DNA from: Lachnospiraceae bacterium
GTDB taxonomy: Bacteria; Bacillota; Clostridia; Lachnospirales; Lachnospiraceae
Assembly (NCBI GenBank): GCA_017436865.1
Contig: JAFSCH010000096.1
Location: 1 to 47,467 of the forward strand
Length of the DNA stretch: 47,467 bases
Direction: 5' to 3'
A program made the position numbers and the translations under genes. Each line of letters starts with the position of its first letter. The first letter of the stretch is position 1. Of the stretch, positions 17,091 to 26,298 are shown in pieces. The notes under the pieces were generated by a model. That model ran no database searches and was not told the origin of the DNA. It worked only from the letters and a program-made list of their open reading frames with translations.

Positions 17091-18245
17091 ATGCCAAAGC
17101 AGAAAAAAAGAAGACTTGTTGATTATTCGACTACAGAGATGGTAAAGCTTTGTGGAATGAAGGCTAGTAGCACTTTTGAAAATAAAAGAGATAAAGTCTT
17201 TGAAAGATACGAAATTGATTCAAGTCTTTTTAAAATGGATCCGAATATAGAAAATGGTGGAGAAAATTTCTATCCAGTTATTTGTGCTGAATTGTTGGCA
17301 ATCCTAATAAGGAATTGGGATAAGAATCCTTCAAGCAGAAAAAATGCAAATAGAGACAATGTTACAGTGACTCAAATTTGTGATTATTATAGGGCATTAT
17401 TAAAAGATGTAGATAATCTTCCAAAAGAATTAAGAGGACTTATATATAAATCTTGTCAGAGTCATTTTACTACAAAGTGTCTTGTTATATGGGCGGAAAG
17501 ACTTGTAAATGGATTGGCGTTATTTACAGAAACTTATTTGGATCAACAGAAGGAAAATATAGGTAAGCTTTGTCAATCTCTTGCAATCAATTTGGATAAA
17601 ATGACATACATGGAGTACATGAATAATAAGCTTATAGAGGCAATCCCTTGGATTACTCAATTTGGTGTGATTTTAAATCCGTTTAACATGAATTCTATGC
17701 AAAAACCAACAATAGATACTCAAAATGTTGGCTTAGACGTTGGCTTAGCAGAGCTGATTAAGGCTATTGCATTAAAGATGAATAACGATAAGGAAGAAAT
17801 ACAGTATGAATCTATAAAAGAAAATGTATCCGATGTTAACACTGCAAGGGGGGAGTATTACAAAATGGTACAGGCGTGGTATATATCGTCAGAACAGGAA
17901 GAATATACTACGAATACTTATTCACAAGGAGCTTTAGCATGGAAAAATTGGGCTAAAAAAATTGAAACCGGAGAGATGGAAGGAAAAGATGCAATTGTTG
18001 CTTTTTATGAGAAACAACTTGCTGATGCAAGATTGGAAGTTATGGCATTAGAACAGCGCTTGGAGGCCATAAAAAAAGATAATCCATCGATTTTTCCAGT
18101 GACGGTTGAGGAATTAGAAGATATTAATGATACATACGTAGAATATTTCAATGATAAGTATGGTAAGCAAACAAGTAATCAGCGGTATGCGGATGTATAT
18201 ATTGGACAGATGTTATGGTCTTTTTTAACACAAGATTCAAATTAA
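17091..18245 (+). CDS. Hypothetical 384-aa protein
   Basis: No family recognised. The protein is basic at its N-terminus (PKQKKRRLVDYSTTEMVKLCGMKASSTFENKRDK, which could be a winged or HTH-like DNA-binding segment) and otherwise helical, with a coiled coil near the C-terminus (about 320-345, FYEKQLADARLEVMALEQRLEAIKK). No signal peptide, membrane segment or catalytic motif is visible. AGAAAGGAG precedes the ATG. The gene lies between a terminator (17038-17072) and a 53-aa HTH-like gene in the distal part of the defence island. A DNA-binding structural or replication-type role is possible on composition only. Confidence 0.6.
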   Translation: MPKQKKRRLVDYSTTEMVKLCGMKASSTFENKRDKVFERYEIDSSLFKMDPNIENGGENFYPVICAELLAILIRNWDKNPSSRKNANRDNVTVTQICDYYRALLKDVDNLPKELRGLIYKSCQSHFTTKCLVIWAERLVNGLALFTETYLDQQKENIGKLCQSLAINLDKMTYMEYMNNKLIEAIPWITQFGVILNPFNMNSMQKPTIDTQNVGLDVGLAELIKAIALKMNNDKEEIQYESIKENVSDVNTARGEYYKMVQAWYISSEQEEYTTNTYSQGALAWKNWAKKIETGEMEGKDAIVAFYEKQLADARLEVMALEQRLEAIKKDNPSIFPVTVEELEDINDTYVEYFNDKYGKQTSNQRYADVYIGQMLWSFLTQDSN

Positions 18246-18319
18246 ATGTTGAGATTAAATTTTTCAATCAGTTTATGCTGTAAACTCTTTCTATAAGAAA
18301 CAGGAAAGGAGAGTTTGTG

Positions 18320-18481
18320 ATGGTAAAGTTAACTGATGTTCAGAAAAAGACAGCTGTAAGCAAGTACGCTGGTCGTCAAAAGACAATAAGGCAACTTGCA
18401 AAAGAATATTGTGTGACGTATGAACAAATGCGAAAAATCATGGTCAAGGCTGGATACTCGAACGGGTTGAAGGTAAGATGA
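18320..18481 (+). CDS. 53-aa HTH-like small protein
   Basis: The frame encodes 53 residues beginning MVKLTDVQKKTAVSKYAG. The segment RQKTIRQLAKEYCVTYEQMRKIMVKAGY is a helix-turn-helix of the Hin/resolvase-like or sigma-like type. GGAAAGGAG lies 8 nt before the ATG, and a strong terminator follows 13 nt after the stop, which supports a real gene. It would be a minimal DNA-binding protein. A short palindrome AGTTTA-TGCTG-TAAACT lies upstream of the gene and could be a site for it. Confidence 0.6.
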   Translation: MVKLTDVQKKTAVSKYAGRQKTIRQLAKEYCVTYEQMRKIMVKAGYSNGLKVR

Positions 18482-18494
18482 GTGATTGCGGCTG

Positions 18495-18525
18495 AGACCT
18501 GTCCCTATATCGGGACAGGTCTTTT
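18495..18525 (+). terminator. Strong terminator
   Basis: AGACCTGTCCC (18495-18505) pairs perfectly with GGGACAGGTCT (18512-18522) across a TATATC loop and is followed by TTT. An 11-bp GC-containing stem makes this a confident rho-independent terminator. It closes the island's second unit. Confidence 0.85.
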
Positions 18526-18604
18526 GCTACCATTAGAATCATAAAAGGGGGAGTGCACGATTTTCGCGGCTTGTCGGCTATTTCAAACTTTTTGTAGATT
18601 GTTA

Positions 18605-18633
18605 TTGCAAACACACGTTCGGAGTATTATACT
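18605..18633 (+). promoter_or_regulatory. lexA-like promoter with overlapping SOS box
   Basis: TTGCAA (18605-18610), a 17-nt spacer and TATACT (18628-18633) form the promoter. On the minus strand 18609-18620 reads GAACGTGTGTTT, an exact match to the Gram-positive LexA box pattern GAAC-RNRY-GTTY. The box covers the end of the -35 and the spacer, so LexA binding would block RNA polymerase. The LexA-like gene starts about 50 nt downstream. Confidence 0.75.
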
Positions 18634-18685
18634 TTTAATCAGGAAGTAACGAAAGCAGATTGCTTCCTTTAGAAAGGAGCGGCGT

Positions 18686-19183
18686 ATGAGACATAAATCT
18701 ACAGAGCTTATGGGTACTATTAAGGCATTTGTAGAGGAATACTACAAGAACTATCGCCACTCACCGTCTACAACAGAGATTGCCAATGCGGTCGGTATTG
18801 CCAGAGGAACTGCATATAAGTATCTGTTAGCCATGAGTGACAATGGCATGATCAGATATGATGGCCAGCAGATTTCTACTGAGCAGACCGAGAAGGTCCA
18901 GACAGAGTTTACAAGCGTAGCGCTTCTAGGTGCTGTTTCCTGCGGCGTTCCCACGCTGGAGGAAGAGTACGCGGAAGAATATGTGTCATTGCCTGTTTCT
19001 ATGTTTGGCAACGGAACTTTTTTCTTACTTAGAGCTAACGGCGAGTCCATGATCGATGCTGGAATCTCTCCCGGAGATCTGGTACTTGTCAGAAAGCAGT
19101 CAGAAGCCATGGATGGCGATATTATTGTTTCAGACTGTGAGATTCAGGGTGTAGCTGTTAAGGTCATCAAAGACCTCGCGTAA
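18686..19183 (+). CDS. LexA-like repressor lacking the catalytic-lysine segment
   Basis: This is a 165-aa LexA homologue; LexA is usually about 200 aa. The N-terminal winged HTH (about 1-55, with TTEIANAVGIARGTAYKYL) is intact, as are the cleavage site (C-G in GAVSCGVP) and the catalytic serine (RANGESMIDAG). After GDIIV the sequence jumps to SDCEIQGVAVKVIKDL, which is the normal C-terminal end of this family. The ~35 residues between, which carry the catalytic lysine (the VKR or LKR of LexA), are absent, in frame. The remaining Lys in AVKVI belongs to the terminal strand. The protein probably cannot self-cleave and may be a constitutive repressor or misfolded. The start has AGAAAGGAG upstream. 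The homology is firm; loss of cleavage is inference. Confidence 0.8.
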   Translation: MRHKSTELMGTIKAFVEEYYKNYRHSPSTTEIANAVGIARGTAYKYLLAMSDNGMIRYDGQQISTEQTEKVQTEFTSVALLGAVSCGVPTLEEEYAEEYVSLPVSMFGNGTFFLLRANGESMIDAGISPGDLVLVRKQSEAMDGDIIVSDCEIQGVAVKVIKDLA

Positions 19184-19510
19184 TGTGTGCTAAACAGTTT
19201 TTACAGATCAGACCAGTCGTGCATTGATGATGGCAGTGTTGACTACACTACGGAAAGGCCATTATCGGGAGATTACAGTATGCTCATCATATCGGTTTCT
19301 TTCCCTTTTCCGAATGAGAGATATCAAGCTTGAAAGACAAAGGAGGCGTGATGTTGATGAGTTTATAGGAGGGAGTCGGAGAGGAACATAGTACTGATAA
19401 TGACTTGGAAAACATCAGCGAAATTACCAGAAAATATTTATAATCATAGTGAAAAAATCAGCCAATAATGATAAAATTAAACTATGGTATTAAAAATATG
19501 GAGGTGTTGT
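19184..19510 (+). other. ~330-nt stretch without a recognisable gene
   Basis: I find no convincing gene. The most notable element is AAAGGAGG (near 19340) followed by ATGTTGATGAGTTTATAG, a strong ribosome binding site before a five-codon frame, which suggests a decayed gene start downstream of the LexA-like gene. The last part is A/T-rich (GATAATGAC, AATATTTATAATC and AATAATGATAAAAT) and probably holds the promoter of the chemoreceptor gene, but I could not fix a -35/-10 pair. This is the likely edge between the defence island and the chromosomal genes. Confidence 0.4.
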
Positions 19511-21610
19511 ATGGGATATTACGAAAAAGAATTTGCAAAAAAAGCAAACAAAAAAGCAATGATTATGTGGATGATTCTAATTCTTGTTTTTTCGATCGTT
19601 TATATTGTTGAAGTGGCAAAAGGACAGAAAACGCTATTATTTTTCGTTGGAATGGAATTGGTATCATGGGGGCCTTTTGTTTTAGGTTTGATGGTCATTA
19701 AGTTAAAAGGATGGCAGACGAAGCTGTATCAGGATATAGCTTGTATAGGATATGGTCTGTATTATCTATATATTATGCTGGCGAGTGAAGAAATGCTGGT
19801 ATTTACCTATGTGCTACCTATGGTGGGAATTATGATTATTTTTAAGAATCAAGGGCTTATTTTACGTTGCGGTGCATTTAATGTAGTACTATTAAGTGTT
19901 TGTATTATCCGTAATTGTATGAATGGGATGAATTCGCCACAAGAGATTTTTAATTATGAAATGCAAGTGGGAATTATTCTGCTTTGTTACATGGGCTATA
20001 TTGTGTCTATTAAACATTTGTCGGTTTCTGATAGTACATTACTAGAATCGATTAAAGATAATTTGGACAAAGTAACGACCACGGTAGAGAAAGTAAAGAT
20101 TGCAAGTAATTTTGTAGTGGATGGAGTTACGGTGGTAAGAGAGCTTGCGGACGAGAATAGAGAGGGGGCAAAGCAGGTTGTTGAAAGTATGGGAGATTTA
20201 GCAGAGAAGAATCGTATGTTAAGTCAGAGAATTGATTCTTCTATGGAGATGACTAAGGATATTGATCAACAGGTGGAAAATGTAGCAAGCCTCGTTGAAA
20301 ATATTGTACAAATTAGTGAAAAATCAGAAGAGCATGCAAATAGCAGTGCGATTGAATTAGAAAAGGTAGTAGAATCTACCAATGCAATGGCCAAATTATC
20401 GGCAGAAGTAGAAACTGTTTTAAATGAATTCAAGAATCAGTTTGAAAGAGTAAAACAGGAAACGGGTACGATTGAGAATATTTCTTCTCAGACAAATTTA
20501 CTTGCATTGAATGCTTCTATTGAGGCAGCGAGAGCGGGCGAAGCAGGAAAAGGTTTTGCGGTTGTGGCGGATGAAATTCGCAATTTAAGTATGGGAACAC
20601 AAAATTCTTCTAATAGTATTATGGAAGAATTAAAGAATTTAGAGGATACTTCAGATAAAATGACAGAGTCTATAACAACCATTTTAAAATTGATTTCAGA
20701 GACTCTTGAAACAATGCAGGCAGTAAACAGCAGCGTAAGAATGATTGCGGATGATTCTAAGGAGCTTGGAAATGAGATTCAGATTGTTGATGATGCGATG
20801 AAGAGTGTGGAAGGCTCTAATAAGAACATGGTTGAGAATATGAATCAAGTGCAGGATATTATGGTTACAATGACAGAGAGCGTGGTAGAATCTGAAAATA
20901 CGACGAACTCTATGTTGAGCAAGTATGAAGAAACGGCACGTAATGTGATTAATATTGAAGGTGTTGTTGGTGCACTGGTAGAAGAACTTGGCGAAGGCGG
21001 TTTTATGAGCGAACAGGATATAGAAGAAGGCATGAAGGTAAAACTGGCTGAAGAAGGAAGTAATCGAGAGCTTCATACAGAGGTTGCTGAAATCAGAGAG
21101 GGATGTATATGGATACCGTCAGATGCACGTACAGACTTATTTTTAGAGGGCGAGATTAAGAAGAAAAGGTATGTGGCGCAGATAGTTGTTAATAATTCAG
21201 TATATGTATGGGAGCATGCTTTCATCGGAAGAAAAGATAAGATGACTTATGAATTAGAATTGGAAGGAACGCCAAAGGTAGTAAACCGAAGAAAACATCC
21301 AAGATTGCCGATGACTAATTCTTGTGATATTCTGTTAAAGAATAAAAATCATTCTTTTGCTGGCAGGATGGTTAATATCAGCGCTGGAGGTTTTGCATTT
21401 GCATGTAGAGGACAGGAATTTGCAGATGCTAAGGGTGAGGTGGTACAGATTACGATTAAGGATTTTGCCTTACTCAATGATAAACCACTTACAGGAGTAG
21501 TAATTCGTTCGAGCAATGATAATGGAACTTACGTTGTGGGCTGTCGTATGCCAGAAGACCATCTTGAGATTCAAAAGTATGTAAAAGAAGTAGGAAGGTA
21601 TAACGGATGA
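19511..21610 (+). CDS. Methyl-accepting chemoreceptor with C-terminal PilZ domain
   Basis: The 699-aa protein combines an N-terminal membrane block (about six hydrophobic helices, residues 15-175, including [18 protein letters not shown]), an MCP cytoplasmic signalling domain with the hairpin-tip signature around residue 325 ([20 protein letters not shown]) and a C-terminal PilZ domain with RRKHPRLP (near 595) and NISAGGF (near 622), the c-di-GMP binding motifs RxxxR and D/N-x-S-x-x-G. It would couple chemotaxis output to c-di-GMP. I start at ATG 19511 with GGAGGT just upstream, because the in-frame ATG at 19484 lacks one. Its stop overlaps the next start. A diguanylate cyclase lies just beyond, on the opposite strand. 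Confidence 0.87.
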   Translation: MGYYEKEFAKKANKKAMIMWMILILVFSIVYIVEVAKGQKTLLFFVGMELVSWGPFVLGLMVIKLKGWQTKLYQDIACIGYGLYYLYIMLASEEMLVFTYVLPMVGIMIIFKNQGLILRCGAFNVVLLSVCIIRNCMNGMNSPQEIFNYEMQVGIILLCYMGYIVSIKHLSVSDSTLLESIKDNLDKVTTTVEKVKIASNFVVDGVTVVRELADENREGAKQVVESMGDLAEKNRMLSQRIDSSMEMTKDIDQQVENVASLVENIVQISEKSEEHANSSAIELEKVVESTNAMAKLSAEVETVLNEFKNQFERVKQETGTIENISSQTNLLALNASIEAARAGEAGKGFAVVADEIRNLSMGTQNSSNSIMEELKNLEDTSDKMTESITTILKLISETLETMQAVNSSVRMIADDSKELGNEIQIVDDAMKSVEGSNKNMVENMNQVQDIMVTMTESVVESENTTNSMLSKYEETARNVINIEGVVGALVEELGEGGFMSEQDIEEGMKVKLAEEGSNRELHTEVAEIREGCIWIPSDARTDLFLEGEIKKKRYVAQIVVNNSVYVWEHAFIGRKDKMTYELELEGTPKVVNRRKHPRLPMTNSCDILLKNKNHSFAGRMVNISAGGFAFACRGQEFADAKGEVVQITIKDFALLNDKPLTGVVIRSSNDNGTYVVGCRMPEDHLEIQKYVKEVGRYNG

Positions 21611-22404
21611 GGGATGAAATACGTAGACAGCTGGTGGAAAGAGCAGAAACAAAATATAGAGATTTCTCGTCATCGTTAATACCAAAGTCCAAGCCGTTGC
21701 TTGGTGTTCGGCTTCCTGTATTGAGAAAACTTGCCAAAGATGTCATAAAGAACATGGATTGGAAGAGAGAAATAGAGTCTTATGAAGGTCAATATGAGGA
21801 TATTTATTTTGAAGAGGTTATGCTTCGTGGAATCATAATCGGTTATGGCACGCAGAAGGAAGAGGTACAAGTGGCATTGCAATTGTTAAGGGATTTTATT
21901 CCACATATTGATAATTGGTCTGTTTGCGATAGTTTTTGCAATAGCTTTACCTTTGCAGCGGCTAACGGGGAGCTTATATGGGAGTTTTTACAGCCTTATC
22001 TTTTTTCGGAGAAGGAATTTGAGACAAGAGTAGCAGTGATTCTTCTGTTGAATCATTATTTGAAATATGATAAAAGCGGAAAGAAAGTGTCTCGAAAAAG
22101 AGTGATTTCCATGGCAGATGTTGTGACAGATACGAGCAAAGAAAATAAAGAAAATTATCCATTTTTGGAGCGTATTTTGTCAATGCTGAACAGGGAATAT
22201 ACGCAAGGGTATTATGCGCAGATGGCAGCAGCTTGGACAACAGCAGAAGCTTTTGTGACATTTCCTTACGAAACGATGCAGATGCTACAAAAGGATTGTA
22301 AAATGGATATGTGGACTTATAACAAGACATTGCAGAAAATCTGTGAGTCAAGGAATCCGGATGTGGAAGTAAAAAAGATGATTAAAGCGATGCGAAAACG
22401 ATAG
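21607..22404 (+). CDS. AlkD-type DNA alkylation repair protein
   Basis: The 265-aa protein matches the AlkD/HEAT-like DNA glycosylase family that removes alkylated purines. Supporting elements are the amphipathic repeat helices and the conserved [43 protein letters not shown] and [13 protein letters not shown] segments, with the Asn-Trp...Cys-Asp motif around residue 102. It overlaps the chemoreceptor stop as ATGA and is therefore translationally coupled to it. Its length is standard. The functional link with the receptor is not obvious, so this is probably an operon of convenience. A bidirectional terminator follows. Confidence 0.85.
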   Translation: MRDEIRRQLVERAETKYRDFSSSLIPKSKPLLGVRLPVLRKLAKDVIKNMDWKREIESYEGQYEDIYFEEVMLRGIIIGYGTQKEEVQVALQLLRDFIPHIDNWSVCDSFCNSFTFAAANGELIWEFLQPYLFSEKEFETRVAVILLLNHYLKYDKSGKKVSRKRVISMADVVTDTSKENKENYPFLERILSMLNREYTQGYYAQMAAAWTTAEAFVTFPYETMQMLQKDCKMDMWTYNKTLQKICESRNPDVEVKKMIKAMRKR

Positions 22405-22453
22405 GTACAGATAAGTGAGTTTTATAGAAAAATGTACATTTATGTACATAGTA

Positions 22454-22488
22454 AAAAAGAAAAGCAGTTATTTTCTGCTTTTCTTTTT
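22454..22488. terminator. Bidirectional terminator
   Basis: AAAAAGAAAAGCAG (22454-22467) pairs perfectly with CTGCTTTTCTTTTT (22475-22488) around a TTATTTT loop. T-runs follow on both strands. It serves the + strand repair gene and the converging minus-strand cyclase gene, whose TTA stop codon (22468-22470) lies in the loop. Confidence 0.85.
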
Positions 22489-24372
22489 CATTTTGTACAT
22501 GGCTTTGTCTGCAATTGCTATCATATTTTCTAAGTTCATATTGCGAGTAATAGGAAGACAAATCATGCCTACACTTGCTTCTACGGGATAAGGTTTTTCA
22601 GCAAGTCCATTTGTTAAGGCAATGCAACCTTTTAGAGTTTCTGAAAAATCAGTCGCAGTGTAGGCGTTTTCTCTTTCGCTAATAATAGCTACAACGAATT
22701 CGTCACCACCAAATCGGGCGCTAATGGCAAGATCTCCGGTTACGTTTTGGATAGCATGACCAAGCGTTGTAATGGCATAGTCTCCATCAGCATGACCATA
22801 AGTATCGTTTATGTATTTTAGTTTGTTCATATCTATAGAAAAGATATACAAAAGCTTTCCCAGGTTGAATTCCATATCCAACAATGGCTCTATTGCTTTA
22901 TAAAAGCCCTGACGATTGTATAATCCAGTCATAGAATCCTGTAGCGCCATGGTAGAGATTTCTAAGTTAGTATTAATAAGGTCGGTAGTAAGTTCTTTAT
23001 TGATATTGTTATACAAAATTGTATTAAGGCAGTAGGAAAGAAAAAAAGTAAAGTATTTACATTGCAGCATCTTTTGCTCGTCAATTTCCTTATGGCCATC
23101 TATATTATATCCATATACTGTATTGTCGGAACATAGTATTGTGATAATAAGAATGTCATTATTGATTTTAGAATTAATGTAATCAATGAGATCTTTAAGT
23201 GCCAAAATCTTTCCGGGTTTTTGATATTTCTCTTCTCCTATATCTAAAAGTGTTACCATATCGGTAAGGCCATCAGGAACCTCATAGGAATGTAGTAAGC
23301 TAGCTTTTACAAAAGAAAAGCGGAAATGATCATTCCACGAATGGGCATGTTCAAGAAGCATGTCTGCAAGTTGCATAATATCAGAATTACGATAATTAGT
23401 GGTAACGAGCTGATTCATCGTAATGTTATACCATGCAGAATCTGAACAATTCTTATATGAGGTTGAAACAATATGGTTAAGGTTGTGTAATGAAATTGTT
23501 TTGCATCCACATGATTGATTAATGAGTGGGATATATGGGATGGGACAATCAAATGGTTTGCGGGTTTGGTGATTGTGAAACTGTATAATTTCTTCTAAAA
23601 TAAAACGGGAAGCAGATTCAAAATCTGGCTGACAAGAAGAAAGTGCAGGAATAAAATGCTGACCATGTTGCGTTCCACCAAAACCTGTTACAATTAAATC
23701 ATCAGGAATAGAAATCCCTACATTCTGTAATTCATCACATGCAGTAATTGCTATATCATCATTAATACAAACTATGGCTTCTGGCATGGATAGAGGGGTA
23801 TTTGATATTTCTTGAACCGCTTTTCGAGTAAATATTTCGCTAAAATCTCCATATTTAATTCGCTCAGGTTCGATAGGGATATTGTTTTCTGTTAAAACCT
23901 TTTTATATAGATTGACTCTTTGCTTAGAAAAGAAATCCTCTTCTGGTCCTGCAAGTATGTCAACTTTACGGCAACCATGATATTCTACTACATGACGGAC
24001 TAGAGCTTCAAAACCGCTTAAATTGTCAAAATTCATGTGATAGGCACCGTCAAGCTCTCCCTCAATACAGAATACAGGGATTTTCTTTTCGACACATATG
24101 TCCATGATCAGTTTAATGAGAGAAGGATTTTTTATAGTGTCAGCAAAAATAATCATACCTCGAAAATAAACATGTCTAATAAGTTCAACAAGTTGCTTAT
24201 TGCATGTAATGTCTGCGTTATTGAGGTTAGAATTATCTGCGCTACAGCAGAAAGTAGCGATGCAATAATTGTGTTTTTGGCTTTCTTTTTGAAGTGCCTG
24301 TATAAATTTAATTGGTTGTTGATTAAATAGGTTAACACCACAGATACCAATCATTTTAGTCCCTGTATTCAT
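22468..24372 (-). CDS. Diguanylate cyclase with LacI-type sensor
   Basis: This 634-aa protein is a soluble c-di-GMP synthase. Its N-terminal ~290 residues are a periplasmic-binding-protein-like (LacI/GalR-type) domain without an HTH (KMIGICGVNLFNQQPIKF, PEAIVCINDDIAITACDEL, VTGFGGTQHGQ), suggesting direct sensing of a sugar-like ligand in the cytoplasm. After a central helical linker, the C-terminal GGDEF domain has the active site FGGDEF (GGDEF at 555-559), with YGHADGDYAI before it. I see no RxxD inhibitory site in the usual place. The gene runs opposite to the chemoreceptor-PilZ gene, with which it could share c-di-GMP control. The sensor ligand is unknown. Confidence 0.88.
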   Translation of the reverse strand: MNTGTKMIGICGVNLFNQQPIKFIQALQKESQKHNYCIATFCCSADNSNLNNADITCNKQLVELIRHVYFRGMIIFADTIKNPSLIKLIMDICVEKKIPVFCIEGELDGAYHMNFDNLSGFEALVRHVVEYHGCRKVDILAGPEEDFFSKQRVNLYKKVLTENNIPIEPERIKYGDFSEIFTRKAVQEISNTPLSMPEAIVCINDDIAITACDELQNVGISIPDDLIVTGFGGTQHGQHFIPALSSCQPDFESASRFILEEIIQFHNHQTRKPFDCPIPYIPLINQSCGCKTISLHNLNHIVSTSYKNCSDSAWYNITMNQLVTTNYRNSDIMQLADMLLEHAHSWNDHFRFSFVKASLLHSYEVPDGLTDMVTLLDIGEEKYQKPGKILALKDLIDYINSKINNDILIITILCSDNTVYGYNIDGHKEIDEQKMLQCKYFTFFLSYCLNTILYNNINKELTTDLINTNLEISTMALQDSMTGLYNRQGFYKAIEPLLDMEFNLGKLLYIFSIDMNKLKYINDTYGHADGDYAITTLGHAIQNVTGDLAISARFGGDEFVVAIISERENAYTATDFSETLKGCIALTNGLAEKPYPVEASVGMICLPITRNMNLENMIAIADKAMYKMKKKSRK

Positions 24373-24696
24373 AATTAAACCACTCCATAAAAATAAGATG
24401 AAACGAAAAATATCAGAATTAATTATATTATAACAGAAATAATTTTGAAAGTCGATTGAATTAGTGTAAAAATGAAAAAAAGAATAGATATTATCACAAA
24501 ATATATTAGTACAAGAAAGAAGAAAAGAGAATGCAAATGATGCTGGACAGCAGAGATTTTACATACTATGATATGGAAAGATAGAAGTTTGCAATGGAAG
24601 CATGCGAATATGAAATGCAAATCGGTGCTTCTAGTAGAGATATCCGTCTATGTAAGTGCATTATACTATAATAAGTAGAAAAGGAAATAGAACAAA
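24373..24696. other. 324-nt divergent intergenic region
   Basis: No gene seen. It separates the minus-strand cyclase from the + strand HD gene. It contains the cyclase promoter (24427-24455) and, near the right end, a TATAAT (24667-24672) without a clear -35, which probably belongs to the HD gene. The HD ribosome binding site is AAGGAAAT. Confidence 0.5.
24427..24455 (-). promoter_or_regulatory. Promoter of the diguanylate cyclase gene
   Basis: On the minus strand TCGACT (24450-24455), a 17-nt spacer and TATAAT (24427-24432) lie about 55 nt before the cyclase ATG. The -10 is consensus and the -35 matches at four of six positions. Confidence 0.55.
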
Positions 24697-25533
24697 ATGA
24701 TAATAGACCGTAATCATGTGAAAAATACTTTTGCAGAATATGTTTCGCACTATAATGAGAAGGATGAAAAGGTAAAGCTTAAAATTGATCATACATATCG
24801 CGTGGCAGAGCTGTGTGATACGATTGCAAGAAGTGTGAAATTGTCAGAGAAAGATATTGATTTAGCATGGTTATGTGGTATGCTTCATGATATCGGGAGA
24901 TTTGAACAGATTAAGAATTATGGGACATTTATTGATGCGGAATCGGTTGACCATGCATTATATGGAGCTAAGATTCTTTTTGATGATGGGAAGATTGGGG
25001 ATTATTTGGGGCAACCATCGGACGAGCTATGTGATTTTTTAAGAAAGGTAATCTCCTGTCATAGTGCGTATCGTGTGCCAAAAGAGTATGATGAACGGAC
25101 AAGAATGTTTGCTAATATTTTGCGTGATGCAGATAAGATTGATATTCTGAAGGTGAATGTTGAAGTTCCTCTAGAAGAAATATATAATGTTACAACAGAA
25201 GAACTTATGAATGCTGAGGTGACTAAGGAGGTAATGGATAGCTTTGGCGAGGGGAATGCGATATTGCGTTCATTGAAAAAAACCCCCGTAGATCATGTGG
25301 TGGGGCATATCTCGCTTGTATATGAGCTTGTATATCAGATTAGTGTTAAGATAGTTCAAGAACAGGGCTATCTTGATAAATTGATGAATTTTCCATCCTA
25401 TAATCCTAGAACGCGAAAACAGTTTGAGGAGCTAAGGGGTATGATGCAGAGTTATATTGCAAGAGTGAGATTGCAATTGAGGCAACCAGATGTGCTCACT
25501 GTACATCGGTTTTGGATGAATAAAATTCATTAG
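24697..25533 (+). CDS. HD-domain phosphohydrolase
   Basis: The 278-aa protein has the HD metal-binding motif: H in KIDHTYRVAELCDTIA (near 31), the HD pair in CGMLHDIGRFEQ (near 66), and the later Asp in FANILRDADKIDIL (near 147), together with HALYGAKIL and SCHSAYRVP. Such enzymes hydrolyse nucleotides or phosphodiesters. The sequence lacks the HD-GYP signature, so it is not obviously a c-di-GMP phosphodiesterase. The substrate is unknown. AAGGAAAT precedes the ATG, and a hairpin terminator follows. The cyclase is divergent from it. Confidence 0.8.
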   Translation: MIIDRNHVKNTFAEYVSHYNEKDEKVKLKIDHTYRVAELCDTIARSVKLSEKDIDLAWLCGMLHDIGRFEQIKNYGTFIDAESVDHALYGAKILFDDGKIGDYLGQPSDELCDFLRKVISCHSAYRVPKEYDERTRMFANILRDADKIDILKVNVEVPLEEIYNVTTEELMNAEVTKEVMDSFGEGNAILRSLKKTPVDHVVGHISLVYELVYQISVKIVQEQGYLDKLMNFPSYNPRTRKQFEELRGMMQSYIARVRLQLRQPDVLTVHRFWMNKIH

Positions 25534-25586
25534 TGACAAAATTCATAAATAGTGATAAAATCTATAACGTTATTATGAGATATATG

Positions 25587-25617
25587 TGGGCTGTGGAAAA
25601 AAGCAGCCCATTTATAT
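25587..25617 (+). terminator. Terminator after the HD gene
   Basis: TGGGCTG (25587-25593) pairs with CAGCCCA (25604-25610) around an A-rich loop and is followed by TTTATATT. It probably ends the HD transcript; the T-run is imperfect. Confidence 0.55.
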
Positions 25618-25641
25618 TGTAGAAGGAAGTGGAGAAAGAAA

Positions 25642-26019
25642 ATGAATGGTTTTGTTGAAGACATTTATCAGAAGCATGGTTTTATATATCAGATAGGTGA
25701 AAAATTCTATGCGTTAGGTACTGCTATTTTTGCGGAAGTTACTGATACAGCAGAAATTGACAATATCGAGTTGCTTCAAAGTGCAGTAAAGAAGAATAAC
25801 GAAAGACAGATTGGCAAATATCTAGATAAGATTATTCGTATTGCAAATGGTTATCGTGTGGATGCAAAAGAGCATTTAAAGTTGCAGGCAAAGCTTGCGG
25901 AGTTTCTTCAAGAGTTGGAACAGCAGAATGTGGAGGATTATCAGGCATTACAGAAACAGGTTTTTGAGTTTGATGAATTATTTGCGAGATATTCGAAACA
26001 TAGTGGTGGAAATGTATAG
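25642..26019 (+). CDS. Hypothetical 125-aa protein
   Basis: Unknown family. The protein is soluble and mostly helical: an N-terminal FVEDIYQKHGFIYQIGEKFYALGTAIF segment, then long charged helices (ERQIGKYLDKIIRIANGYRVDAKEHLKLQAKLAEFLQELEQQN) suited to a small helical bundle. AGGAAGTGGAGAAAG lies upstream of its start, and the HD gene's terminator just before it makes it a separate or readthrough-dependent unit. No motif gives a function. Confidence 0.6.
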   Translation: MNGFVEDIYQKHGFIYQIGEKFYALGTAIFAEVTDTAEIDNIELLQSAVKKNNERQIGKYLDKIIRIANGYRVDAKEHLKLQAKLAEFLQELEQQNVEDYQALQKQVFEFDELFARYSKHSGGNV

Positions 26020-26053
26020 TAAAAAAACAGTATTTTTCCATGTTTTTCGAGGC

Positions 26054-26082
26054 TAGACAAATGAGCATTATTATGCTATGAT
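26054..26082 (+). promoter_or_regulatory. tRNA-Arg promoter
   Basis: TAGACA (26054-26059), a 17-nt spacer and TATGAT (26077-26082) lie 38 nt before the tRNA, a typical arrangement for a stable RNA promoter. Confidence 0.65.
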
Positions 26083-26120
26083 TACACTCGTGATGTAACA
26101 ATATTGTAATATTATCACAT

Positions 26121-26192
26121 GCACCCGTAGTCTAATGGATAGAACGTAGGCCTCCGACGCCTTTAATGCAGGTTCGACTCCTGTCGGGTGCA
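26121..26192 (+). tRNA. tRNA-Arg (anticodon CCG)
   Basis: The 72-nt sequence folds as a cloverleaf. The acceptor stem GCACCCG pairs with CGGGTGC and is followed by A73. The D arm contains AATGGAT. The anticodon stem GGC/GCC closes the loop CTCCGAC, giving anticodon CCG, which reads CGG (Arg). The T arm is GCAGG-TTCGACT-CCTGT. CCA is not encoded. One C-A mismatch in the D stem and T-T at the outermost anticodon pair are tolerable. Confidence 0.93.
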
Positions 26193-26298
26193 TTCTTATT
26201 ATTCGTTAGGAAAGTGTTCGAAGCGTAGTAAGCGTTATCTAAAAGAGTTTAGTATTTTGCTATGTGAGAGTATGCACAGTAGTGGGATGGAGTATGAA

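Noticed and set aside
18686-19183. C-terminal truncation of LexA
   Set aside because: The final residues match the normal C-terminus, so the loss is internal.
26188-26298. GTG start of the SH3 protein
   Set aside because: The frame would begin inside the tRNA, so the coding start must be downstream; ATG 26299 is the first with a plausible site.
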